From Meghimatium bilineatum (Eukaryota; Mollusca; Gastropoda; Stylommatophora; Philomycidae): a DNA stretch of 64,000 bases. Made by a program: the position numbers and the translations under genes. How positions within the stretch are numbered: position 1 is the first letter of the stretch; every line of letters starts with the position of its first letter. The stretch spans positions 14,081,022-14,145,021 of the forward strand of contig CM067317.1 in the NCBI GenBank assembly GCA_034231615.1, read 5' to 3'. The notes beneath the pieces were generated by a model that was not told the DNA's origin, made no database searches, and saw only the letters and a program-made list of their open reading frames with translations. Below, one piece after another: positions 32,425-42,706 of this stretch.

Positions 32425-32566
32425 ATTTTCTAGACAACACAAATACATTTAGTGGTGTGCCATTGCTTGTTGGACAGTCCGAATGGCCTATTGCCTGCAG
32501 CAGGATTTGAACTCGGTTTGTTTGTCGTCATAGATGCGACTTGTACCTCACCGCCACAGAACCGGT
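32425..32566 (-). mobile_element. SINE-C copy
   Basis: On the minus strand it runs GGTTCTGTGGCGGTGAGGTA (A-box side), GAGTTCAAATCC (B box), 'ggacagtccRacaagcaatggca' and 'tatttgtgttgtctagaaaatcc'. It aligns with the copies at 7532 and 35267. Confidence 0.8.
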
Positions 32567-32734
32567 CTTCCTCAAGTTTGGTCAATCAAACAACTAATTT
32601 TGTTGTTGGTAGAACTCTTTCAGAACTTCTGGAAAAACACATACAAGAAACATAATGAAACTCAATCGTCCAGAATTGTAGTTTTTAACTGCATTTTACT
32701 GAACTTAAACTCCTTTTAGAGGATGTTCAGAAAT

Positions 32735-33415
32735 TTCGTCAACTCCTTCACATGCCAACAACTGTTCATCACTTGACTCCTTCACATCAACAACTGTTCA
32801 TCACTTGACTCCTTCAATTGTCAACAACTGTTCATCACTTGACTCCTTCACATGCCAACAACTGTTCATCACTTGACTCCTTCACATCAACAACTGTTCA
32901 TCACTTGACTCCACATGTCAACCACTGTTCATCACTTGACTCCTTCACATGTCAACAACTGTTCATCACTTGACTCCACATGTCAACAACTGTTCATCAC
33001 TTGACTCCACATGTCAACAACTGTTCATCACTTGACTCCTTCACATGTCAACAACTGTTCATCACTTGACTCCTTCACATGTCAACAACTGTTCATCACT
33101 TGACTCCACATGTAACAACTGTTCATCACTTGACTTCTTCACATCAACAACTGTTCATCACTTGACTCCTTCACATCAACAACTGTTCATCACTTGACTC
33201 CTTCACATGTCAACAACTGTTCATCACTTGACTCCTTCACATGTCAACAACTGTTCATCACTTGACTTCTTCATATCAACAACTGTTCATCACTTGACTC
33301 CTTCACATCAACAACTGTTCATCACTTGACTCCTTCACATCAACAACTGTTCATCACTTGACACCTTCACATCAACAACTGTTCGCCACTGACTCCTTCA
33401 CATGTCAACAACTGT
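32735..33415. repeat. 28-34-bp minisatellite
   Basis: About 21 units of CAACAACTGTTCATCACTTG plus 'actccttcacatgt'. The linker is either long (34) or short (28-31), giving interspersed unit types. Confidence 0.95.
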
Positions 33416-33921
33416 TTACAATTCAGGGACACGCCCCCCCCCTGTTAATTATGTCAAACATTCCGAAACTCTCCCCTAAAACATAATTTTCTCAGTAGAA
33501 AAGTACGCCTAAAAGCTACATGATTCATCTCACTTGTGTAGAAATATGTTTAAAATTCAAGCAATTGAATTGTTGCATAAAAGACAATATTTTAGATATC
33601 AGCTTCTGGCATCCCAGCTTCCACAACGTTCATTGATGTTGTTGGTGTCATGTAGTTTGGTTGTTGGCTAAACATAGTTTGTGAGAAAATTGAACTTCTG
33701 AAATTTACACGTATTTTTTGGCATATGCCATTAACACACGCCGCTGTCTCCTTCTCGTGTGTCCCCCACGTCGTAATGCTTGTCGCCTGGAAGTCATGCC
33801 CCATAATACTGGGTGGTCTGATACAATTAAGTGAGAACGTGACCATAAACAAATATGATACTTGTTAGTTCATTGTTTGAATTATCCTTATAGAATCACA
33901 AGTGACACATTTGAGTTTTCT
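33416..33921. other. unannotated
   Basis: A C-run at 33433 is followed by sequence resembling 14770-14840. Nothing coding is recognised; the minus frame at 33852-33592 has no domain. Confidence 0.35.
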
Positions 33922-33990
33922 CATGACTTTCATTGGCTGTCAACACAAAATTATACATAAAGTGACCAATGAAAACCCAGGGAAATGTCG
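33922..33990. mobile_element. short hairpin MITE (CCAATGAAAA family)
   Basis: TTTCATTGGCTGTCAACAC at the left and GTGACCAATGAAAACCCAGG at the right form an imperfect inverted repeat. Related hairpins are at 34478-34540, 36747-36815 and 38836-38940. Confidence 0.6.
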
Positions 33991-34193
33991 TATACATCAC
34001 TTTAGAAGGATGATTCAAACGAGCCAGCAGGTCTTATATTTGTCAATGGTGACGGTGAGAGGCGGCTGGACCATTAAGACCTACAATTACGAAATATATT
34101 AGACTGTGAGATGCAGCACCTCCTCAAATAAGACTTAATGGCTAATGGGAAATTCTTTTAAAATAACACATTTAACTATTCCATTAATTTTCA

Positions 34194-34197
<4 letters not shown>

Positions 34198-34233
<36 letters not shown>

Positions 34234-34271
34234 CAATAATAATAATAATGCTAATAATAATAATAATAATA
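34198..34271. repeat. (AAT)n microsatellite
   Basis: AAT/ATA trinucleotide run with a few C substitutions. Confidence 0.95.
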
Positions 34272-34299
34272 CGACCTGTTAGGACCGCAGAGGTGCCAT

Positions 34300-34470
34300 A
34301 CTGGAAACATTAGGGGAAAAACACACACCTCTATCCTCAGCCATTCAGGGGAGTGTAAAAAAAAAGTCCTGCTCAGATCATTCGTTAGTGATACCTAGAA
34401 TCATCTGCGTCCACCTCTTATCCTTCTACCCTAGACTGTTACTTGAAAAATAATTTTAGAAAGGGTCTAA
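34300..34470 (+). repeat. family H dispersed repeat
   Basis: The blocks CAGGGGAGTGTAAAAAAA, 'tgctcagatcatt', TTATCCTTCTACCCTAGACT and 'tgaaaaataattttagaa' match 51876-52030 in order. Confidence 0.65.
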
Positions 34471-34477
34471 AGGGTCA

Positions 34478-34540
34478 ATTTAATTGGCTGTCACACAACG
34501 TATAATCATAATGACCAATGAAAATCATGGAATAATAAAA
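34478..34540. mobile_element. short hairpin MITE
   Basis: AATTGGCTGTCACACAACG and ATGACCAATGAAAATCATGG form the arms; same family as 33922-33990. Confidence 0.55.
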
Positions 34541-35036
34541 TGGGACATTAAGAAAGCTTGAGCTTGTATATCTTATACTGCCAAGGATTACGGTGGAGGT
34601 TTATGTATTGTACTGTGCAATAGGGACTTCTATAACGTTATTTCACTGATAAAAAGAGGGAAAAGTTTGTGTAGTATTATAATCGGTGGGAATTCATTAA
34701 AACTTTATTCAGTAAGTTCGACGAAAAATGAGAACAAAGTCATACAGTTTTGTGGATTCGGTGGCATAGTGGTTAGTGAGTCCGTCGCACAACAAAACTA
34801 TACACAACTATACACACCAAATCCTCTCTACGTAATTTATTTTAGCTGATCTGACTGATCCATTGTTTTCATTGGTTACTTTGTATATACTTGTCTCTCC
34901 TGCCAGCGAAAAGCACGTACCAATGTAATGTCAGAATATGATGTGATCAGTTGTAAGGCCATAATAATCTGGAGAACATTGTGTGCTGACACCATCATTC
35001 CTATATGTATTCTATTGAACACAGAGAAACACGGAG
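34541..35036. other. unannotated; one tRNA-head-like stretch
   Basis: At 34745-34790 'attcggtggcatagtggttagtgagtccgtcgcac' resembles a SINE head (GGTGGCATAGTGGTTAG), without a B box. Nothing else. Confidence 0.4.
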
Positions 35037-35255
35037 TCAACACCGAGTTTCTATACACTTCAATGTTGTGAGAGTCTACATTAGTTTAACTTCACAACAC
35101 CGAGTTTCTATACACTTCAATGTTGTGAGAGTCTACATTAGTTTAACTTCACAACACCGAGTTCTCTATACACTTCAATGTTGTGAGAGTCTACATTAGT
35201 TTAACTTCACAACGCCGAGTTGTCAATACACTTCAATGTTGTGAGAGTCTAAGTG
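35037..35255. repeat. 57-bp tandem repeat, four units
   Basis: Units start CACCGAGTTT at 35041, 35098 and 35155, and a diverged GCCGAGTTG near 35214. Each has CACTTCAATGTTGTGAGAGT. Near-identical units. Confidence 0.92.
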
Positions 35256-35266
35256 GTAGCATATCA

Positions 35267-35451
35267 TATCCAGGACGTAGCTATCAACCCAGCATTTGTT
35301 GGCTGTGGTGATTTTCTAGGCAATATAAATACGTTCAGTATGTTGCCATTGCTTTCTGAACTGTCCGGATGCACAATTGCCTGTGGTGAGTATCGAACTC
35401 GATACCTTTGCCGTCACAGACGCGCTCTGTACCACTTCGCCACAGAGCCGG
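35267..35451 (-). mobile_element. SINE-C, well-preserved copy
   Basis: Minus strand: CCGGCTCTGTGGCGAAGTGG (with the A-box-like GCGAAGTGGTACAGAG), B-box-like GAGTTCGATACTC, then 'tgtgcatccggacagttcag' and TATTGCCTAGAAAATCACC. The B box and body are the cleanest of the four copies. Confidence 0.85.
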
Positions 35452-35650
35452 ACAATGTGAGGGTCTACATTAACTTCATCACATTGGTATATATTCTGTC
35501 AGTTATGGTGACTGAAGACGGTGTGCATACAGTGGAACCTGATTCAAATTCCCCTCAACTGCGAAATCAGCAAACAGTTTGACTAAACCATAGCTTAGCT
35601 TTGATTGTAACATGGATACAGACAGACATATAGATAAATAAATTACCCGA

Positions 35651-35900
35651 GTGTTACTGGGGCTTGAAAGTGGAGCAAAGAATAGCAAGACTATTACCAG
35701 CCATGCATGTCGTATTTGGTTGTGGAGTAGGCTGCCCCGTCCCATAGAGGGTCAAAGTAACCTAAAAGCCATGCTGAAGTCTGATGCGTGTAGCCGAAAG
35801 GTGCAGATACTACAGCAAAGTTGTAAACCATGACACGCCGCATTCCGTTCTCCAGACTACATCCTGCTAATCTTCAGTAGTGAGAAAGAACACAGAAGAT
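35651..35900 (+). mobile_element. retroposon family B copy
   Basis: It runs GTGTTACTGGGGCTTGAAAG, 'ggagcaaagaatagcaa', 'catgcatgtcgta', 'aagccatgctgaagt', 'gccgaaaggtgcagata', CATTCCGTTCTCCAGACTAC, and the tail 'gagaaagaacacagaaga'. About 250 bases. Confidence 0.85.
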
Positions 35901-35968
35901 AGATACATAGACAGAGAGAAAGACATTATATATAAAGTGTCTATATATAAAGTGTCTGTATTATACAT

Positions 35969-36056
35969 TGTCTATCTATTTATATATCTATATCTGTCTA
36001 TATATATATATATTATATATATATAGACAGATATAGATATATAAATAGATAGACAG
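35969..36056. repeat. ~40-bp perfect AT-rich palindrome
   Basis: TGTCTATCTATTTATATATC plus 'tatatctgtctatatatata' on the left is mirrored by the right arm, which ends ATAAATAGATAGACAG at 36056. A short AT loop is at the centre. Confidence 0.85.
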
Positions 36057-36400
36057 TTCGATAAAGGGACTTCTAATATATGAGCGACGTATCTAATATC
36101 AAAATCATTGACCAACGTCCTCACAAATGCATGCAATTTTCCCTTATTTACCTTTCAGTTAGTACACGCAGAATCTCGCGCCATATCTGAGACAAATTTA
36201 AGGTAGACAAGGTTTGCTTTTTATTTAAGAACAAGTTAACACACCAGACAGTAGGAATCAACGCCTTAACGACCAGAGAAATCTGGAGGAACTTATCGAC
36301 ACGACGATAAGTTCCTACGTCAAACTTGTCTTAAAAAATCTACAACCATTCAGCTTCAGCAAGGCACAACGTCCGTCTTTCATACCAGGATATAAGCAGT
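36057..36400. other. unannotated
   Basis: Nothing recognised before the assembly gap. Confidence 0.4.
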
Positions 36401-36500
36401 NNNNNNNNNNNNNNNNNNNNNNNNNNNNNNNNNNNNNNNNNNNNNNNNNNNNNNNNNNNNNNNNNNNNNNNNNNNNNNNNNNNNNNNNNNNNNNNNNNNN
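36401..36500. other. assembly gap, 100 N
   Basis: Exactly 100 N, the conventional placeholder for a gap of unknown length. A tandem repeat abuts its right edge. Confidence 0.99.
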
Positions 36501-36660
36501 AATCTGTGAAATCTACAGTCCCATATGTCAACAGCAGGCAAAGACTAAATCTGTGAGATGTAGTCTTTTATTTCCATAAAAGGAGAAAGCTATATCTGTG
36601 AGATCTACAGTCCCATATCGCTACAGCAGGCGACGTCTATATTTGTGACATCTACACATT
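36501..36660. repeat. diverged tandem repeat next to the gap
   Basis: ATCTGTGAAATCTACAGTCC at 36502 and ATCTGTGAGATCTACAGTCC at about 36593, each followed by 'catat...acagcaggc'. Related diverged units sit at 36548 and 36640. Confidence 0.75.
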
Positions 36661-36746
36661 TTCATGTTACCATAGCAATCAAAGTTTTCTCTTTCCGTCA
36701 TCAAATGGCTTTTGGCCTTTTATTATGACTCTGTAGACTCATTGAT

Positions 36747-36815
36747 TGTAGTAATTTTCATTGGTTGTCGACACATACATACACAAAGTGACGGACGAAT
36801 ATCACGGGAAAGATC
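36747..36815. mobile_element. short hairpin MITE
   Basis: ATTTTCATTGGTTGTCGACA on the left; 'gtgac.gacgaatatcacggga' on the right. Degenerate arms, same family as 33922. Confidence 0.5.
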
Positions 36816-36861
36816 TGCAGTGATATCTGCTAGTGTTTGTCAGTTGTTGTTTTTTTCCATA

Positions 36862-37132
36862 AACCTAAATCCCGTTATAACACCTTGGTTCGGACACACA
36901 AAATATGTATGTAACACAAGAAATTCGCTATATGCGGTACAAACAAAACAGAATACGTATAATTTGGATAAAATAACTCATCCAGCTGCAGCCAATTATG
37001 CATCCACACCGTTAAGAAAGCAATGGAAAATTAATAGAGGTATTCATATTGCCTAGAAAAATAAATACAACCAAAAATTATGGGTTAATGGCTACACATC
37101 CTGAATATGGATATGCTGCCAATTAAATATTT

Positions 37133-37163
<31 letters not shown>

Positions 37164-37243
37164 TATTGAACATTTTGAAAAATGTTGCTAAATAGGGAAA
37201 TTTGTTATAAGCGGATGCGCTATAGAAGAATCCCATTGTAGTT
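36862..37243 (-). mobile_element. pogo-type MITE split by a SINE-C fragment
   Basis: The outer parts 36862-36978 and 37165-37243 match the pogo-type MITE at 10731-10912 in reverse orientation: CGTTATAACACCTTGGTTCG, 'tatgtaacac.agaaattcgctata', then GGGAAATTTGTTATAAGCGG and ATGCGCTATAGAAGAATCCC. The gap between them is filled by SINE-C sequence and a TA run. Confidence 0.75.
36979..37120 (+). mobile_element. SINE-C 3' part inserted in the MITE
   Basis: 'ctgcagccaattatgcatccacaccgttaagaaagcaatgg' and TATTGCCTAGAAAA align with SINE-C downstream of its B box. The tRNA-like head is missing. Confidence 0.75.
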
Positions 37244-37399
37244 TTTCCATTTGTTTGGCTTTAGGAAGAAAACTTCCAGATTATCAACCATTACTTTAGA
37301 TTTAGGTCAACATTTTCATGAAAACGTATATGGACTGGGATGTCAATGCAGCGATGGGCATCGCAAAGCAGAATAACAAATAAGGCTGGAGATAGCTTC

Positions 37400-37945
37400 A
37401 GCTTCTATGTCAAGACTAACGGTGATTTGGAAAAGCAACATAAGTGTTGGAGTGAAAGTCAAACTGTATAAGTCGCTCGTGCTTTCTGTTGTGCTGTGTG
37501 GGAGAGTTGAACACTCACTGCGGACATGGAGAGATGATTACAGGCTTTTGAGTACAAATGCTACAGACGAATTCTACGAATTTTCTATAGGGATGTGTAC
37601 GTAATGTGTACGACCAATGTGTACGTAAGAAATAAAGTAGAGATGTATGCATGTGTACAAGAACCATTGTTTTCAATAGTGAAACGATGAAAACTAGCTT
37701 GATTTTAACCATTTTTGCAGTCATGATTCCATGTCAAGAACAATACTGTAGGGAACCGTTGAAAAGGGGGGGGGGGAAGAGAAGCAGATGAAGGCGAATA
37801 AAGACATGGATAGACAACATAAAGGAATGGATAGGACAAGATTTTTCCTCACTTATCTGCATCGTTGAAGATAGAAATCGCTGGAGAATTGTGTGTGCTG
37901 AAGCATCCATGTGGTACCCCTATGAGCCTGACGGATTTATAGATA
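37400..37945 (+). pseudogene. LINE-E second copy, degraded
   Basis: MSRLTVIWKSNISVGVKVKL then KSLVLSVVLCGRVEH, where a deletion breaks the YGCESWTL block. Frames then shift through 'gctacagacgaattctacgaattttc', a duplicated 'gtgtacg', a G-run at 37767, and the 'acatggatagacaacataaaggaatgg' region. Clearly the same family as 30575-31115 and older. Confidence 0.85.
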
Positions 37946-38835
37946 TGAACTGTTACTGTGGAGTGCGTTGTGGTTAGGTTATGTTCATATCTTCACTGAG
38001 TGGCATGTCCTAGGTTTTGATTATGAAAAGATAGTGTTTTAATATATTCTTGGAATATGAGACAATGCACATTTCGTAAGAGAATGGTGAAACAAAGTTG
38101 GAAGAAGTGAAAATCGTAAAAAATAATCATTAAAAAGGGCACAATTAAACCCAACTGACACATAGTTTACACCTATTTGTGCCAGGTTTAGACCGGTTGC
38201 ACGCCGCTTCCGAAATAGTTTATAGCCAATTTAATACTAACACCTCTTTCCCAGCAAGTCATAGCCGGAACTGACATTTTGAAATGCAGTTGTTAAACAG
38301 GAGCATGAGTGGGTTACAAGACCCATTGGAACGTGTCAAAAGTTAGTTTCATGGCGCTCCCACGTTAGGGTAACTGAGTGCGGCCTTCAACGAGTGGGAC
38401 TTACGTGGAGAAGTAAGCTATAAAATTGTTACTTACAATTTGTAACAGGCCAACGTGGTAGCTTACATTGAGGAATATCCGATAATTATTCTTATCTAAA
38501 AGTCACCCACTAACAATATAAACATTTTTTTTACAGCTTTCCTCCTCTATATAAAAATGAATAGCACCCGTGTGTTGCAATCTACTTACGCATGCAGACT
38601 ATTAAGTTCATAATCTATTAAGTTGTGAGAAGAGATTAGCGGTTAAAATACATAAACGGTCATCATAATTCTCACGGATCGTAATGATAGGGTCAGCTAA
38701 CAAAAGAAATCAACATAAAGGCGGGCAATGGTCCCCGAGAGACTATATGAATTATAGAAGTCTACTTAACCAAGTCCCGCGCCAATATTACGTCCGTGGA
38801 CTCATATCTGCCTATCTCAAAAGTGGCATTTGACA
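37946..38835. other. unannotated
   Basis: AT-rich; no gene, repeat family or RNA recognised. Confidence 0.4.
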
Positions 38836-38940
38836 TTTCCCGTGATTTTGATTGGTCAGAATATATATATATATATATATGTGTGTGTGTATATATATAT
38901 ATATATATGTGGACAGTCAATGAAAATAACTGGAAAATCA
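38836..38940. mobile_element. short hairpin MITE with TA/TG core
   Basis: TTTCCCGTGATTTTGATTGG on the left and the right arm, whose reverse complement is TTTTCCAGTTATTTTCATTG, enclose a TA and TG repeat. The clearest example of the CCAATGAAAA family. Confidence 0.65.
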
Positions 38941-39058
38941 AATAACTCAACGTTTTAAGAATGAAATACAGAAGAGTCCACAGGACTGTATAAGTGGCAT
39001 GGTAATCGATTTAACATTGTGACAAAGGGCGACATTAATGAGAGAACTCCCGTATGTT

Positions 39059-39326
39059 GTGTTGCCAGTGCCCGAATATATGGAGTAAAGAATAGTGGCA
39101 CTATTACCTGCCATATACATTGTATGAGGCGACTAAGGAGGTTTTATGGTAGACTTGGATGTCTCATCCTACGTATGGTTAATGTGACCAAATAGTCGTA
39201 CTCGATTCGGATGAGTGAGGCTGGAAAGAACAGGTATCGCAACTAAACGTAAACCAAGACACAATGCATTCCGAACTACATCCTGCTAATCCATAGGAGT
39301 TTTGGAATGAACGCAGAAGAAAAATC
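39059..39326 (+). mobile_element. retroposon family B copy
   Basis: It runs GTGTTGCCAGTGCCCGAATA, 'gagtaaagaatagtggcactattacctgccat', GAGGCGACTAAGGAGGTTTT, 'gatgagtgaggctggaaag', 'acaatgcattccgaactacatcctgcta' and the tail GGAATGAACGCAGAAGAA. Nearly full length. Confidence 0.87.
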
Positions 39327-39413
39327 ACAATGAGAGGAGGTTCAACTGAAGACGGCCAAATAAGACACTGATCAGCTTGCTATAACCGAAAAGTGTCACC
39401 AACCGCTACGAAG

Positions 39414-39460
39414 ATTGGAGACCTATGATCGCCTACGCCAGCAGACATGGCTCTTTTTGA
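39414..39460 (+). mobile_element. LINE-C 3'-terminal scrap
   Basis: GGAGACCTATGATCGCCTAC and 'gccagcagacatggc' match the last coding bases of LINE-C at 12545-12582. Confidence 0.55.
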
Positions 39461-40321
39461 CGACCCTTTAATCGCAACAATTATAATTAATGATTACTGT
39501 TACAAATAATCACGACACGCATCATTTGCAGTAACATCGATCGGTTAAGGGTGTACTTACGTAAAAGAGGGGGCCATTCATTGTTTAGGATATCGGGGAG
39601 TATTGCGTGTTAATTTTCTCGTTTCCAATTAATCAAATCAATGTTTCTACCTGACCGAAGTTGATAACGTGTATTGTATTTTATTGGGCGTCCCCGCAGT
39701 TGGAAACTTCGTATTTCGCCCCAATCAACAAAAGGGACGATTATTGAAGTATTTGGCAATATATAACTTTATGGGCATACACTCATTTTCATATTACGAT
39801 GCCAATCAAATGCTGGAAATGGAAATAACATTTTTATACCGTGTTTTTGACCTGAAGTGCGTTTGCATAGATCGTCATGAACATTTATGGACCACTTAAA
39901 CGACAGTTATGTTACGCGTTTCCCTGGCCATATTTACAGATACTCGAGAACGGTGTGAAATGGCTCGTTGTTCTGACTAGATGTCACTTCTTTAGATTTT
40001 GGAGTGAGAAAAAAAATTTCGGTCATTCATAGTCGAACATGTTTTATGATCTTTTGAGACGATTCGCCCAACTTGGGTGTATATCTGTTTGACATAGTAT
40101 TCATAGGGACACGTTAGAAATCGAAGATTTTAAGTTTGAAAAACCACATGAACATATTCCTAAAGTATATGTCATAAAAATGTCAAAGACGACAGTGCCC
40201 ACTATATTAAGTTTATGAATATGGAGATTGTGATCAATTGCCTTCCTCGATAACTTCCACTAACTTAGTGAGTTCCGTTACTTTTTTTAAGGTGGGTTTA
40301 CTCAGGTATGTTAAAGTGGTA
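39461..40321. other. unannotated
   Basis: No gene or repeat recognised. The open frame at 39669-39899 has no domain and no splice sites I can defend. Confidence 0.4.
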
Positions 40322-41060
40322 AACGTTTCTTCTTCTTCTTTCTGTCCTCATGTACCCTTCGGTGTTGAGGGGAGAGTGAGTGTACGGTCTTTTGCCCTTC
40401 TATTTGCCTCCTCTGCTGTTATATTTCCGAGTGTCTCTAATACACTATCTATCCACCTTTTACGAGGGCGTCCAATAGGTCGACTGTTTTCGTATCGTTT
40501 GTTAAGTGTTTTTTGGATAATACTTTGCTCTTTCTGTCTGGTTATGTGACCGTACCATTTAACTTGTTGTTTCTGTATGTACTCTATTGTTGGTTTGATC
40601 CCTAATTGTTTCCTTAGTGCTTCATTCCTGATTTTGTCTCTCAAGCTAACTCCATTCATACGTCTCACACATTTCATTTCAGTGGTGTTAATCTTATGTA
40701 TTGTTCTAGAATCTAATGTCCAAGTTTGACACTAATAACACAATATTGGTAAGAAAATGGTGTTGAAAAGCGCTTTCTTTGTTTCTAGTGTAATATCTTT
40801 GTTCTTAGTAAAGGTGTTAATTGACCAATGATCTGACAGGCCTTATTACATCTTGCGTTTATTTCTGCTTCTTGTTTGTTGTCATATCTCAATGTGCTGC
40901 CCAGATATTTGAATTCATCTACTTGTTTTAGTTGTTTATTATTTATCTGTATGTTGATGTTCTCCTTTTCTCTTGCAATATTCATTACTTCTGTTTTGTC
41001 TATGTTGATTTTCATTCCAAATTGCTTGCCTGCTGTGTCTATTGTAAACGTTTCGGGTCT
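40322..41060 (-). pseudogene. LINE-B second copy, longer at the 5' side
   Basis: Minus strand from 41060 reads FGMKINIDKTEVMNIAREKE, NNKQLKQVDEFKYLGSTLRY, DNKQEAEINARCNKACQIIG (one frameshift near 40810), then MKCVRRMNGVSLRDKIRNEA, QKQQVKWYGHITRQKEQSII, RPIGRPRKRWIDSVLETLGN and ends at LPSTPKGT. The TTCTTCTTCTTTC tail lies at 40329. It is very close to the plus copy at 25745-26360, so both insertions are fairly recent. YADD and the endonuclease are absent. Confidence 0.88.
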
Positions 41061-41150
41061 AAAATAATGATAAACGTCACTATATATGTTAACACGGGTG
41101 GGGGTTCAACTATTGATTCAGATGCATATTCAACTTTAAATGTGAAGTGT
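41061..41150. other. unannotated
   Basis: Short spacer. Confidence 0.4.
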
Positions 41151-41650
41151 CATAGCATGGCAATGGTCAAAGAGAGGAGGTATCCAGTCATGACAATGGT
41201 CAAAGAGAGGAGGTATCCAGTCATGACAATGAATACAGTGAGAAGGTATTAATGTAGGGCAATGTAGAACGCAGGCGGGGGTGGGGGGAGGTGGAGGGGG
41301 AGTAATGTCACATTAGGGCAACACAGAGAGATATCCAATACGGACAATGCAGAACGTGAGGATGTGTGAAATTAGGGCTTACAGAGTGGATCAAGAATAA
41401 TCAAGAGCAGACAGAATCTGCAGAGGTACCAAATCAGACCAATAAAGAAAGGGTGATGTCAAACTAGGGCAACGCATAACGTGAGGTGTCAACTGATAGC
41501 AGTGCAGAAGATGAGGTAGTTTATGTGAAAAGGTTTAAGACAAACAGTTTTATGTGAAAAGAAATGCAATGTAGAAAAAGAAGAGATGTCAAATCAAGGC
41601 AATGTACAAAGAGAAGAAATTTCACATCAAGACATATGTAGATAGAGAAC
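41151..41650. repeat. degenerate minisatellite
   Basis: Starts with three near-identical 33-base units, ATGGTCAAAGAGAGGAGGTA then 'tccagtcatgaca', at 41161-41250. It decays into 'aaat(c/t)agg(g/c)(c/a)aa(t/c)g' style units to 41650, with a G-run at 41275. Confidence 0.75.
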
Positions 41651-41779
41651 TTTAATTAAGCGAGAATGTGTCAAAAATCAACTTCCACTCCATATATTCT
41701 AAAAAAAAGTGAATGCATAAATCAGCACGCTCAAAATACAGCTAAATCCCATTCCTTCTCTTGTATCAGTTTCCTATGC

Positions 41780-42470
41780 TCAGAAGCTTGTTCCTGTGGC
41801 TTCTTTGATTTCTGTGATACATCTTTTACATGGTCTGCTTCTGGCTTTATATCCGTGATGTCTATGTGTCATGGCCATTTGTGGCATACTATCTGTTGGT
41901 AGTCTGGAAGCCGTCGCAAGAGACGAAAGCAGGAGAGTAATTTTCATAAAATCAGTCGTCGACAAGAGATCCTAACGATCGCCCCCACAGCTTCACCTTC
42001 CTTTCAGTTTCTCGGGGCCAGTATATTTGCTTAAGTCTCCAGAGAGTGGACATTTAAGTAAAATGTGTTCTGGAGTCTGTAGACTATTTTTACATGGGCA
42101 TTGATTATTTTGGACAACCTTTATTTTGCGGAGATGTGCGTGTAGTCTATAGTGTCCTGTACGGAGACTAAAGATAGTAGTTTGATGTGATCTATTCAGC
42201 CTTAGAATGGGGGTCTTGTGTAAAGTTGCTGCCTATTCTCCGACCCCATGCATGATTGTATTTTTTATTGATAAGAATTTGCTTGTCAGTGATATTCTTT
42301 GATGGAATGTTCATTTTTTAAAACCTGCCATTGTCAGTTTCTGATCTGCCTTACTTCCTGCAATTCCACGCTACGGAGGTTAACACTGCAGCAACACTGT
42401 GCTATTAGTACACAGTTCAGAAGAAGTACACAGTTGATTAAACAGTTCTGAGGTTGTTTTAGAAGATCTT
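41780..42470 (-). pseudogene. two adjacent LINE C-terminal remnants (RNase H type and LINE-G)
   Basis: The minus strand 42180-42000 reads TTIFSLRTGHYRLHAHLRKI, NNQCPCKNSLQTPEHILLKC and PLSGDLSKYTGPEKL. This is the Cys/His-rich block that ends RNase H-bearing LINEs ('R.GHYRL', 'C.C', 'EH.L..C'). From 41965 the frame continues into TDSMPQMAMTHRHHGYKARS and RPCKRCITEIKEATGTSF, the tail motif of LINE-G. Whether these belong to one protein or to two fused remnants is not clear. Confidence 0.7.
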
Positions 42471-42706
42471 TAGGTTTATTTTGAAAGAGAGAATTGGCAT
42501 GCAATTGCACAGAGAGACTATTGACCCTTTTTACTCTGTTCCTCTAACGCCTTTGACGCTTCTAAGATTAATTGTAGCTTTTCCCTGTAGTGTGTTGATA
42601 ATTTGTCAAGAGGACCGACGAAATATTTATGTAATAACAGAAACTTTATATATACAGTACAAACAATATAGAATAAATATGATTGGGAGTTTAAAAACGT
42701 GTTGTT

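Noticed and set aside
32735..33415. CRISPR-like array
   Set aside because: Repeat and linker both repeat, so there are no unique spacers, and the genome is eukaryotic; it is a minisatellite.
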